This document shows positions 16,569 through 24,967 of a DNA stretch of 64,000 nucleotides, piece by piece; the first letter of the stretch is position 1, and each line of letters begins with the position of its first letter. The notes under the pieces were generated by a model. It was not told the origin of the DNA. It searched no databases and was given only the letters and a program-made list of their open reading frames with translations. The position numbers and the translations under genes are program-made. This stretch comes from JBMOLL01 sp049325415 (GTDB taxonomy: Bacteria > Bacteroidota > Bacteroidia > Bacteroidales > GCA-2748055), in assembly GCA_049325415.1 (NCBI GenBank), contig JBMOLL010000050.1, forward strand, positions 1 to 64,000, in the 5' to 3' direction.

Positions 16569-17579
16569 ATGAATATGAAAACAGGAGAAGGATACGAAGC
16601 ATTCACCGACCGGTTGGTCAGATGGCTGGCCGGGGAACTTCAGGAAACGGAGGCCCGTTCCCTTGAGGAAGAGCTGCGTTCCGACCCTGAGAAGGAGAAA
16701 CTGTACCGCGAGTACCTGAAAGTCTGGGAAAGTATTGGCAGTGCAGAAGAGGTAAGGGGTATGGATCTCGATGCCGAGTGGAAGCTGTTTGAGGGTAAAT
16801 GGGAAGGAAGCCGTGAAACAGTTCAACCCGGGAAAGTGCTTGAACTGAGGAGAAGTCTTCTGCGGATCGCCGCCGTCCTGCTTACCGGTGTTCTTCTGTT
16901 TAGCGGCTGGTATGCTTACCGGCAGCTTTCCGAGACCATACGTTATTCGGCGCTGGACGAACCGCTGACCGTCACACTAGCCGATGGAAGCCGCGTAAGC
17001 CTGAACAGGGGAAGTGAGCTGCGCTCATTCCGCAAAACAGGAGAAAAATACAGGAAAACCATACTTAAGGGTGAGGCATTCTTTGAGGTGGCAAGGGATA
17101 CGCTTCATCCCTTTGTCATTGAGGCAGAGGGTACCCTGGTGGAAGTGCTCGGAACTTCCTTCAATATCAATGCCTATCACGGTTCGGGAGAGGTGGTGGT
17201 TACGGTTCATTCCGGACTGGTAGCCTTTTCTCCGGCCCGCGACAGTAAGCGGCAGCTGGTACTTAAAGCCGGCAACAGCGGAAAGTGGGATGCCGGTGAA
17301 CTGACGCTCGTGAAGGAAGCCGATCCGAACACTACTGCCTGGTTAACCAGGAAACTGGTATTTGATCATACCCCCTTCGCCGAAGTGATCCGTACGATCA
17401 ATCATGTGTACGGGACTTCAATTAGCATTGCGAACCCGGCGCTGGCCGACTGTCCGATCACTGTCACCTTCGACGATCAGGTACTGTCATCGGTTATCGC
17501 TGTCCTGGAAAGTACGCTCTCGGTGCGTTTTAACCGCGACGGTGAACGGATCATCGTGAGCGGGGAGGGATGTGAATAG
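16569..17579 (+). CDS. FecR-type anti-sigma factor
   Basis: 336 aa. The N-terminal cytoplasmic domain (1-95) binds sigma; one transmembrane segment lies at about 97-115 (AAVLLTGVLLFSGWYAY). The periplasmic FecR domain carries TVTLADGSRVSLNRGSEL and the GEAFFEVARD motif. The C-terminal 70 residues (FDHTPFAEVIRTIN ... VRFNR) resemble the DUF4974/STN-like fold seen in Bacteroidota FecR. It starts 49 bp after the sigma gene and stops 24 bp before the receptor. Neighbouring genes make its partner clear. Confidence 0.92.
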   Translation: MNMKTGEGYEAFTDRLVRWLAGELQETEARSLEEELRSDPEKEKLYREYLKVWESIGSAEEVRGMDLDAEWKLFEGKWEGSRETVQPGKVLELRRSLLRIAAVLLTGVLLFSGWYAYRQLSETIRYSALDEPLTVTLADGSRVSLNRGSELRSFRKTGEKYRKTILKGEAFFEVARDTLHPFVIEAEGTLVEVLGTSFNINAYHGSGEVVVTVHSGLVAFSPARDSKRQLVLKAGNSGKWDAGELTLVKEADPNTTAWLTRKLVFDHTPFAEVIRTINHVYGTSISIANPALADCPITVTFDDQVLSSVIAVLESTLSVRFNRDGERIIVSGEGCE

Positions 17580-17603
17580 CCTTTCTGAAAAGGGAACTCA
17601 CCG

Positions 17604-20270
17604 ATGAAAAGCCTGCTGAAATATCTGAGTTTACTGGTGGTCCTTCTTCCGCTTGCCGGTCCTCTGAAGGGACAGGAAGTCAGGCCTGAAGGAACCGTTT
17701 CCCTGGATCTCAACGGAGTTCCCCTGCGGGAGGTGCTGGATGAGATTGCTTCCCAGACGGCTTATACCTTCTCTTACAGTAACCGCCAGGTCGACGACCG
17801 TCAGCCCGTGAGTATCCATGTTGTTCGCCGGCCGCTTGCCGTGGTTCTCGACAGCCTTCTGCTTCCCCGGCAGATCAGTTACAGGCTGGTGGAGAAACAG
17901 ATCGTGCTGCGAAAGACGCGAAAAGGCGACCCGGAGGCTGCGGTGGGGAAGGAAGAGGATAAACCCGGAAAGACCTTCACTTTCAGCGGTTATGTGAAGG
18001 ACCGGTTGAGCAGCGAGATCCTTATCGGGGCCACCGTATGGGTGCCAGGCACAAATTCAGGAACCATAACTAACAGTTACGGTTTTTTTTCCGTCACTTT
18101 TGAAACCTCCCCCGATACCCTGATCTGCTCATTCATCGGGTACAGGAAAGAGGTTCTTGTTCGACCGGAATCGGGGAAAGGGAATCTGGATTTTCTTCTG
18201 GATAAGGAGCCGGAATTGTTGAGCGAAGTGAAAATCGTTACACCGGATCCGAAATTCATCCTGGAATCTGCCCAGGGTTCGGCCGACAGGGTTCGGGCAA
18301 GCTCGGTGCGACGAATGCCGGCAGTGATGGGGGAGAAGGATGTGATCAAGTCTCTGGCACTGATCCCGGGGATCAAATTCTTCGGCGACGGCTCTACGAT
18401 CTTCTATGTGAGAGGCGGGAACCGCGATCAGAACCTGGTTACCATCGATGAGGCACCGGTTTATAATCCGACTCATATGCTGGGTTTCTTTTCCACCATC
18501 GTTCCCGAAGCCATCAAGGATATCCAGGTGTATAAGGGTGATTTCCCTGCCAGTTACGGTGGAAGGCTATCCTCGCTCATCGACATCCGCACGCGCGACG
18601 GGAACATGAACCGTTTCGGCATGGAGGCAAGCACCGGACTGCTCGCCTCGACACTGACGGTCGAAGGACCATTGTGGAAGGAACATATCTCGTATTTTAT
18701 TTCCGGGAGGAGGTCATATATCCTGAAGCCCATACAGAAGTTCAATGAAAACATCCGGGACCTCTATTTCTCCGACCTGCATTTCAAGGTGAATTATGAC
18801 ATCAATCGCCGGAACAGGGTCTTTTTTTCGGTTTACAGCGGGAAGGATAATTTCATCCAGCAGAATACCTCCCTTCATTCTTCCGGGATCAACTGGCAGA
18901 ATGCCACCTCGACCATCCGCTGGAACCACCTTTTTTCCGACCGTCTGTTTGCCAATTTCACCCTTTATGCCGGCCGCTACGACTACTACCTGAATACCTG
19001 GCTGGAAAGGCGGAACTACTGGAATTCCCACATTGACAATGTCAGTCTCAAAGCCGACTTTACCTGGTACCGGAAACCGGGTTCCACACTTCGTTACGGG
19101 ATCAGGGTGGCCGAGCATTTTTTCAATCCCGGCAATTATTACGAGGGAGGGCAGCTTTATGATCTCCCCTTTGAAATTTCACCCAGGCAGACCCATGAGA
19201 CTGCGCTTTATATCAGCGATCAGATCGTAAAGTCTGACAGGTTTTCACTGTCGGGGGGCCTGAGGCTAAATATCTGGCAGAACCTGGGAAGTGCCGTTGA
19301 GTACCGCTTCAACGAGCAGTATGTCCCCGTGGATTCGGTGCATTATGGCGCCGGAGTGATCTACCATAGCTATGCGACCCTGGATCCGCGGCTCAGTATG
19401 GCCTTCAGGCTGAGCCAGAACGGCATCCTGAAGCTCGGCTATTCGGTTAACAGTCAGTTCGAGCACCTGCTCACCAACTCGGTAAGCCCCTTTACTTCCC
19501 TGGAAGTATGGCTGCCCAGTGGACCGAATGTTGAACCTCAGCGGGCCGGGCAGTTATCGGCGGCTTACACCCTGAATGACCGGGAGGATCGCTGGTCGCT
19601 GGAGACGGAATTATATTACAAAAAGATGACTCATCTCATTGATTATGTTGATCATGCCGAGATGCTTCTGAATCCCGCCGTGGAAGGAGAGCTCCGATTC
19701 GGGAGTGGAAAGGCCTGGGGACTTGAGATTCTGCTCAGCCGGAAGAGCGGGAAAGTGCACGGATGGCTTTCGTACACTTACTCCAGGGCGATCTATACGG
19801 TTCCCGGGATCAACGAGGGTCATCCCTATCCGGCCTATTCCGACCGGCCGCACGATCTGGCGGTCTTCATGACCTGGGATTTTGCGGAGCGTCTATCCCT
19901 GAATTCCAGCTTTATTTACATGACCGGTGCGCCGTTCACCTCTCCCTCGGGCTTTTATTATTATCAGAACCATGAGGTTCCGCTGTACCTTGAAAGGAAC
20001 AACGACCGGCTGCCCGATTATCACCGGCTCGACCTGGCCCTGAACTGGCGGCTAAACAGAAAGGAACAACGTTTTACCCACGAACTGGTGTTCTCGGTCT
20101 ATAATCTTTACGGGAGGAAAAATCCCGTGCTGATCCATTTCAACAAAACGGAGGATGAGAGCGGGAAGCTTCTTATCCCCTGGAATTATTACGAAAGCCC
20201 TGAACTGGTGGCTTCACAGTATTATATTTTCGGAACGATCCCATCCGTGAGTTATCATTTTTCCTTCTGA
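17604..20270 (+). CDS. TonB-dependent receptor with STN signalling domain
   Basis: 888 aa, outer-membrane 22-strand barrel. Signal peptide residues 1-23; STN domain about 30-85 (LNGVPLREVLDEIA), which contacts FecR; a carboxypeptidase-regulatory-like beta sandwich about 127-210 (FSGYVKDRLSSEILIGATV); a plug about 230-345 with FYVRGGNRDQNLVTIDEAPVYNP and GDFPASYGGRLSS; then the barrel, ending in aromatic SVSYHFSF. The plug resembles those of the receptor group paired with DUF4249 lipoproteins rather than SusC, and no SusD gene follows. The gene after it begins 2 bp later. Confidence 0.93.
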   Translation: MKSLLKYLSLLVVLLPLAGPLKGQEVRPEGTVSLDLNGVPLREVLDEIASQTAYTFSYSNRQVDDRQPVSIHVVRRPLAVVLDSLLLPRQISYRLVEKQIVLRKTRKGDPEAAVGKEEDKPGKTFTFSGYVKDRLSSEILIGATVWVPGTNSGTITNSYGFFSVTFETSPDTLICSFIGYRKEVLVRPESGKGNLDFLLDKEPELLSEVKIVTPDPKFILESAQGSADRVRASSVRRMPAVMGEKDVIKSLALIPGIKFFGDGSTIFYVRGGNRDQNLVTIDEAPVYNPTHMLGFFSTIVPEAIKDIQVYKGDFPASYGGRLSSLIDIRTRDGNMNRFGMEASTGLLASTLTVEGPLWKEHISYFISGRRSYILKPIQKFNENIRDLYFSDLHFKVNYDINRRNRVFFSVYSGKDNFIQQNTSLHSSGINWQNATSTIRWNHLFSDRLFANFTLYAGRYDYYLNTWLERRNYWNSHIDNVSLKADFTWYRKPGSTLRYGIRVAEHFFNPGNYYEGGQLYDLPFEISPRQTHETALYISDQIVKSDRFSLSGGLRLNIWQNLGSAVEYRFNEQYVPVDSVHYGAGVIYHSYATLDPRLSMAFRLSQNGILKLGYSVNSQFEHLLTNSVSPFTSLEVWLPSGPNVEPQRAGQLSAAYTLNDREDRWSLETELYYKKMTHLIDYVDHAEMLLNPAVEGELRFGSGKAWGLEILLSRKSGKVHGWLSYTYSRAIYTVPGINEGHPYPAYSDRPHDLAVFMTWDFAERLSLNSSFIYMTGAPFTSPSGFYYYQNHEVPLYLERNNDRLPDYHRLDLALNWRLNRKEQRFTHELVFSVYNLYGRKNPVLIHFNKTEDESGKLLIPWNYYESPELVASQYYIFGTIPSVSYHFSF

Positions 20271-20272
20271 GC

Positions 20273-21130
20273 ATGAAAAGTCCAGGCATACATACAGAAA
20301 CCACTCCCCTTGCACTTCTCCCCCGGATCGTGCTGGCGTGCATGATTGTTTTATTCCTGTCATCGTGTGAGGAGAAAACCAGCTGGGACCTGGAAACACA
20401 GGAACGCCTGATGCTGGTTGTGGAAGGATCGATCACCAATCAGAAAAAAGCGCACGAGGTGAAACTGAGTACACCGGCCTGGGAAATAAACGGGGAGGTC
20501 AGCCCGGTAAGCGGGGCGATCGTCAGTATCAGCGACGGAGAAGAGGTCTTCCTGCTGAGCGAGCAGCCTGCCGGATCGGGGCTGTACTACACAGAACCGG
20601 ATGTACAGGGGGTATACGGGCGGGATTATACCCTGCAGATCGTTGTGGAGGATTACACTTTTACCGCTGTGTCCCGGATGGATGCCGTAACACCTTTTCA
20701 GACCATCTACCCGTACAAGGTAAGCAGTGATCCGGACCTCTACCAGTTATATATCGCGGAGAGCAGCACGCCGGCTATTGTGAAGCTGAGCCTTGACTGG
20801 TCGTCAGTTCCCGGATATGAAACCCTGGACGCAAGGGATAATCATGCCATTATCTATCACTATTCCCTTTCCTCCATTGATGTAAATGAAATGTTCGCGG
20901 CAAAAACCGGCCAGGTGCGCTTTCCGCCGGGAACCCAGATTGAGGCGGAAAAGATCTCAGTTTCACCCGATTATGAAGAGTTCCTTCGCGGTATGCTGTC
21001 GGAAACCACCTGGAACGGCGGTGTCTTTGATGTGAAGGCCGGAAACCCGAAAAGTAACCTGTCGGCCGGGGCAACCGGTTATTTCAATGCTTCGACCGTG
21101 ATTACCGTATCCGAAGTGTTTTATCCCTGA
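20273..21130 (+). CDS. DUF4249-family lipoprotein
   Basis: 285 aa, lipobox near residue 31 (MIVLFLSSC). The mature part begins with the LMLVVEGSITNQKKAHEVKLS strand pattern and GAIVSISDGEEVFLL typical of DUF4249, a beta-sandwich domain found almost only as the partner of TonB receptors in Bacteroidota. It probably sits on the outer membrane as the receptor's accessory binding protein, as SusD does for SusC. It closes the sigma/FecR/receptor operon. It is shorter than many family members (often 350-400 aa), and the protein ends after an EVFYP strand. Confidence 0.85.
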   Translation: MKSPGIHTETTPLALLPRIVLACMIVLFLSSCEEKTSWDLETQERLMLVVEGSITNQKKAHEVKLSTPAWEINGEVSPVSGAIVSISDGEEVFLLSEQPAGSGLYYTEPDVQGVYGRDYTLQIVVEDYTFTAVSRMDAVTPFQTIYPYKVSSDPDLYQLYIAESSTPAIVKLSLDWSSVPGYETLDARDNHAIIYHYSLSSIDVNEMFAAKTGQVRFPPGTQIEAEKISVSPDYEEFLRGMLSETTWNGGVFDVKAGNPKSNLSAGATGYFNASTVITVSEVFYP

Positions 21131-21149
21131 CAGTACTTTCCAGGGGATC

Positions 21150-22142
21150 TCAGTTGAAATAGGGAAGGAATTTTTCTTGTTTCATTTCCTGCAGGACCGG
21201 CGGACGAGGGTTCAGGCTTTCGCCGTTCAGCACTTTTTCGTACAGCTTTTCAAAAGCAGTGGTCATCTTTTCTACGGAGAAATTCTCACAGACATAGTCG
21301 TGGCACCATTGCCGGTTAAAGCCTCCTGCTTCGCGGGCAGCGACAACCAGTTCGGCCTGGCTGGCAGAGAGAAAACCGGTTTCAGGGGTGATAATTTCAG
21401 GAAGGGCACCATAGGGAGTGCCGATAACGGGGCAGCCGAAGTAAAGGCTTTCAATCACAGCCAGTCCGAAGGGTTCGTGCCAGCGTACCGGGAACAGGAG
21501 CGCACTGGAGCCGTTGAGAAGCCGGTTTTTCCTTTCACCGCCCACCATGCCGTGAAAAACAATCCGGGGGTCGGGCGTGAAACGCAGTCCCATCTTCAGA
21601 TTCAACCTGTAACCCCCCAGTACATGCAAGAGCTGATGGCTTTGCCGGGCGATGTCCATGGCACCCTTCAGGTTCTTTACCCGCCAGGCGGCTTTCCCCA
21701 GAAAATGGAGGTAAGATCTTTTTCGGCTCAGATCGGGATCTCCCAGCTCATCTCTCCCCAGCCCATTATACACAAAGCATTCACTCCCGTGGCGACGTGC
21801 ATGGTCGCGGGAAACAAAGACGGTATTGAGGGGATATTCCTGCTGCTGACTGCTGTTCCCATGTATGGTGGTGATCAGGGGTTTGGGAAGCTCCTCCCAC
21901 ACGGGAAAATGACTGTGAACCAGATCTACATTACCGGGGATCTGAGAGGCAAGCGGGACTCCGGCCTGCCAGGGAATAACCCGGGCAAAGGACGATTGGC
22001 TGCCCCGGCCGGTAAGAAAGGTTACTTCATGTCCCCTGGCGTGAAGTTCACGACCCAGGTACCAGACCACTCTTCCTGTTCCGCCGTATTTGTCGACTGG
22101 AAGTACTCCGTTATAAACCAGGAGGATATGTTGTTTTTCCAT
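21150..22142 (-). CDS. Family 4-like glycosyltransferase
   Basis: 330 aa GT-B fold enzyme. The N-terminal GGTGRVVWYLGRELHARGHEVT is the acceptor-domain opening of group 1/GT4 transferases. The C-terminal half has HEPFGLAVIESLYFG, the E-x7-E motif that holds the nucleotide sugar, followed by GCPVIGTPYGALPE. The protein is shorter than usual GT4 enzymes (about 370 aa), with a compact middle. It lies 3 bp downstream of the trmJ-like gene on the same strand, though the products are unrelated. Donor and acceptor unknown. Confidence 0.87.
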   Translation of the reverse strand: MEKQHILLVYNGVLPVDKYGGTGRVVWYLGRELHARGHEVTFLTGRGSQSSFARVIPWQAGVPLASQIPGNVDLVHSHFPVWEELPKPLITTIHGNSSQQQEYPLNTVFVSRDHARRHGSECFVYNGLGRDELGDPDLSRKRSYLHFLGKAAWRVKNLKGAMDIARQSHQLLHVLGGYRLNLKMGLRFTPDPRIVFHGMVGGERKNRLLNGSSALLFPVRWHEPFGLAVIESLYFGCPVIGTPYGALPEIITPETGFLSASQAELVVAAREAGGFNRQWCHDYVCENFSVEKMTTAFEKLYEKVLNGESLNPRPPVLQEMKQEKFLPYFN

Positions 22143-22145
22143 GGC

Positions 22146-22853
22146 TTATTCTTCTTTATCGGGAAAATATTTCAGGAGCCGCGAGGTGACCGAATGAAGC
22201 AGATGGATATCGGTTTCCCCGAGCCGGGCCATCCTTTCCATAATCCGGTGGTAGAGCGGGGACCCTTCAGGGATGCCGCTTTCATTCAACATGAGATCCA
22301 CACGGTCTTTCAGTTCTTTCCATCCCTGAACCCCGGCGCCGGCATCTTCCGTTTCAACGGCTCCTGCTTCTATTCCGGATAGTTCATAGGCTGTTATCAT
22401 CACGGCCTGGGAAAGATTCAGCGAGGGAAAGGCAGTGGCCAGTGGTATGGTCATAGCCAGATCGGAGCGCCGGATTAGCTCATTGGGCAGCCCGCTTTCT
22501 TCGGTGCCGAAAAGAATACCTATCCGTTTGAGGGTGTTTCCTTTTGCCCGGATAAGCCCGGGAAGATCCTTTACGGAAATATAGTCGACCTTGGCCGAAC
22601 GTTGTTTGGCTGTGGTGCAGATCACAAGATCAAGACCGGCAGTTGCCTCGTCATACCCGGGGAAGACCCTGGCTTCCCTGAGGATCTCGTGGGCGCCGTG
22701 GGCCAGCATCAGTGCCTCGGCGGAGAGGTGATCACAGGGATCGATGAGCCGGAGCTCCCTGAAGCCCATCGTTTTCAAAGCACGGGCACTGGCACCCACA
22801 TTTCCGGGAACGGCGGGTTTAAAAAGGATGAAAACAATCTCAGGCTGGTGCAT
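22146..22853 (-). CDS. TrmJ-like tRNA/rRNA 2'-O-methyltransferase (SPOUT)
   Basis: 235 aa. Conserved SPOUT features: FKPAVPGNVGASARALKTMG near the N-terminus (motif 1), ILFGTEESGLPNE (motif 2) and IPLATAFPSLNLSQAV (motif 3, the knot binding SAM). This order and length fit TrmJ, which methylates position 32 of tRNAs, although the C-terminal helical region is short. I chose ATG 22853; a TTG two codons earlier is possible. A -7 promoter box and a hairpin lie directly upstream. Confidence 0.85.
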   Translation of the reverse strand: MHQPEIVFILFKPAVPGNVGASARALKTMGFRELRLIDPCDHLSAEALMLAHGAHEILREARVFPGYDEATAGLDLVICTTAKQRSAKVDYISVKDLPGLIRAKGNTLKRIGILFGTEESGLPNELIRRSDLAMTIPLATAFPSLNLSQAVMITAYELSGIEAGAVETEDAGAGVQGWKELKDRVDLMLNESGIPEGSPLYHRIMERMARLGETDIHLLHSVTSRLLKYFPDKEE

Positions 22854-22863
22854 GGGCAAAAAT

Positions 22864-22898
22864 TGATCCCGGAATAAACTATTCCGGGATCAAAGATA
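22864..22898 (-). terminator. Strong hairpin overlapping the trmJ promoter region
   Basis: TGATCCCGGAAT / ATTCCGGGATCA, 12 perfect pairs around a 5-nt loop at 22864-22892. Read on the minus strand it is followed by TTTTT, so it can terminate the DUF3857 gene upstream. CAAAGATA at 22891-22898 is a minus-strand TAnnTTTG promoter box that overlaps its right arm, so the same DNA may also initiate trmJ. Confidence 0.6.
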
Positions 22899-22949
22899 GG
22901 GATTCTTCCGGATGAGCCATGAAAGCGTCACCCGGAAGATGTACAGGGG

Positions 22950-24956
22950 TTAAGGGGTTTGCTCTTTGTCGTACCAGGCCAGCATGGCCTTTTGATTATC
23001 GGCCTTGTTGATCTCTTTATAGAAATTATAAAGATCCTGGTAGTTGTCTTTTGGAAATGTACCGTTTTTCCGTTCCATGCTGCGGACAAACATAATTCTG
23101 TTCCCATCGGCTTCCACATGGGAATGATAACGGCCGAATACCGAGGTGATCTCCTGGTCTTCGGGCAGAAACTCAATTCTGTAATCTTCGGGAATGGTGT
23201 AAATAATGGTATCCGTATCCAGGTAAGCCATCCTGACGTAAATGTCATTTTTCCGTTCATCGAGCTTATCGGGAATGAAAGAGGTCTTGTTCATCAGGTT
23301 CAGTGGCAGGAAGATCCGGCTGCCGGTCTTGCTGGTATAGCGGTTCAGGCTGATGTCCAGGTCGAGGTCAATTTCAGGATGTATACCCGGTAACTCCGTA
23401 AATTTATAGCTGTTGAGAATAAACTCCTTGATGTCGATCATATCATAGAGTTCTTTTTTCTGCTGGTCCGCATCAAGATAATTCAGATAGTAAACTTCTT
23501 CAAATTGCAGATTACCGTATTCAATTTGGGCCGAGCAGTTTGCAGTAAAGTCCTTATTAAAAACCACTTCTGCTTTTGTATTCATAAAATTATCATGACT
23601 TCCATATGATGGCGTTTTTACCAGTTGGCCCCCATTTTCTGTTATTAAAAGAGCCCAGCGGTCATCTGTAAATTCTCCCAGGTATCCGCAGGGAAGGGTC
23701 TGGCTGGTACATTCAAGCCACATACTGTCTTTTTCAAAGGGAACACAGAGAATGATGTGGTTAAACTGCTGACAGGGAAAATCAATAAGAACAGGTTCAT
23801 GACTGGATCCTGCCTGAACCTTTGTATACAGACTTCTGATACCGGCAACCTTTAATAAAGAGTGCATATAGTTGGTCAGCGCCTTACAGTCTCCGTATCC
23901 GAATTTTTCCACATAGGAAGCGGGATATGGTTTTAATCCTCCTATCCCCAGGGTTACATTGACATAACGGGTCTTTTTCTGCATATATTTATAAAGTATC
24001 TCCACTTTCTGTCTTTCTGAAGTGGCATCTTTTATCAGCTTGTAAATTTCTGCCATCCCTTCAGGTGATATTTCATCAAGACCGGAATTCAGGTTGAGAT
24101 GAAATCTTCCGAATTCTTCCCAACTGGCGGTTGATCCGGAATAACCGTCAATCAGGAATTCTTCCGGCTTGATCATAACCGTCGGGGTCATCTCAAAATA
24201 GGGAGGTGAAAACTGTTCATCCGGAAAGGCGCGAATGGAATTCACCTTCCAGCTGTAACGTTTGATGCCATTCCCCGATGTCACTTCCGGCTCACTGGCT
24301 GAAAAGGTTTTCATGCTTACCCCGTAGGATTCCGGAACAGTAAGATCCAGGGAGCCTCTTTCCACCGAAGTATTGGAGCCCCGCTGGGGATTCCAGTCGG
24401 GGAAACTTATAAAATTCGTTACCCTGCTCACCAGCTTATAAACTATCGTGTAAGGATAGCTGTTCATTAGCGGTTTGTAGGTTTTAATCCGGCTTTTCTG
24501 ATAGAGCGTACCCGAGGAGATATAGCTTCGGTCTTCGATGTCCCTGGGTTTGACATTGCCGATCAGCATTCCATTCATATCATACACAGAGATTTCAATG
24601 GTTTGGAGGGAGATCCAATCATCATAGTAGCCAATCACCCTGGCATAGGTCTCGCCTCCCTTGCCGAGAATTGTGATTGCCGCTGATTCGGTAACCGTGT
24701 AGGAATTTATATCAGCCACTGCGTATTCCACATCGAAGTACCGGACCACCGCCGAGGCATCTTTTTTGAGGTCCTCGGAGATCAGTCCTGCAGCGAGATC
24801 GAGACGGTTGTTGCCTGCGAAAACATTGGAAATGAAAACGCTGAAGAAAAGTACAATTCCTGCCAGGCGGAGGTGTGAGCAGATCTGCGCTGGTTTTTTG
24901 TATAAATGTCCGGCTTTTATCGCTGCAATGCCGGAGCGGAGCTCATTCATGATCAT
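22950..24956 (-). CDS. DUF3857 / transglutaminase-like secreted protein with intact Cys
   Basis: 668 aa with an N-terminal signal or anchor (hydrophobic about residues 29-48). The first 250 residues are a DUF3857 beta domain. A transglutaminase-like core follows with GYGDCKALTNYMHSLLKVAG (nucleophile Cys region), FNHIIL (His) and WLECTSQ (acidic position). A C-terminal beta domain resembles DUF3858. It shares architecture but only modest identity with the two genes at 24968 and 28140. It lies 11 bp downstream of the next gene on the same strand, so the two are probably co-transcribed. Function of the family is not established. Confidence 0.82.
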   Translation of the reverse strand: MIMNELRSGIAAIKAGHLYKKPAQICSHLRLAGIVLFFSVFISNVFAGNNRLDLAAGLISEDLKKDASAVVRYFDVEYAVADINSYTVTESAAITILGKGGETYARVIGYYDDWISLQTIEISVYDMNGMLIGNVKPRDIEDRSYISSGTLYQKSRIKTYKPLMNSYPYTIVYKLVSRVTNFISFPDWNPQRGSNTSVERGSLDLTVPESYGVSMKTFSASEPEVTSGNGIKRYSWKVNSIRAFPDEQFSPPYFEMTPTVMIKPEEFLIDGYSGSTASWEEFGRFHLNLNSGLDEISPEGMAEIYKLIKDATSERQKVEILYKYMQKKTRYVNVTLGIGGLKPYPASYVEKFGYGDCKALTNYMHSLLKVAGIRSLYTKVQAGSSHEPVLIDFPCQQFNHIILCVPFEKDSMWLECTSQTLPCGYLGEFTDDRWALLITENGGQLVKTPSYGSHDNFMNTKAEVVFNKDFTANCSAQIEYGNLQFEEVYYLNYLDADQQKKELYDMIDIKEFILNSYKFTELPGIHPEIDLDLDISLNRYTSKTGSRIFLPLNLMNKTSFIPDKLDERKNDIYVRMAYLDTDTIIYTIPEDYRIEFLPEDQEITSVFGRYHSHVEADGNRIMFVRSMERKNGTFPKDNYQDLYNFYKEINKADNQKAMLAWYDKEQTP

Positions 24957-24967
24957 GCTGCTTTTAC

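Noticed and set aside
21177..22382. 401-codon open frame antisense to the glycosyltransferase and trmJ genes
   Set aside because: Both genes on the minus strand carry clear family motifs, while this frame shows none.
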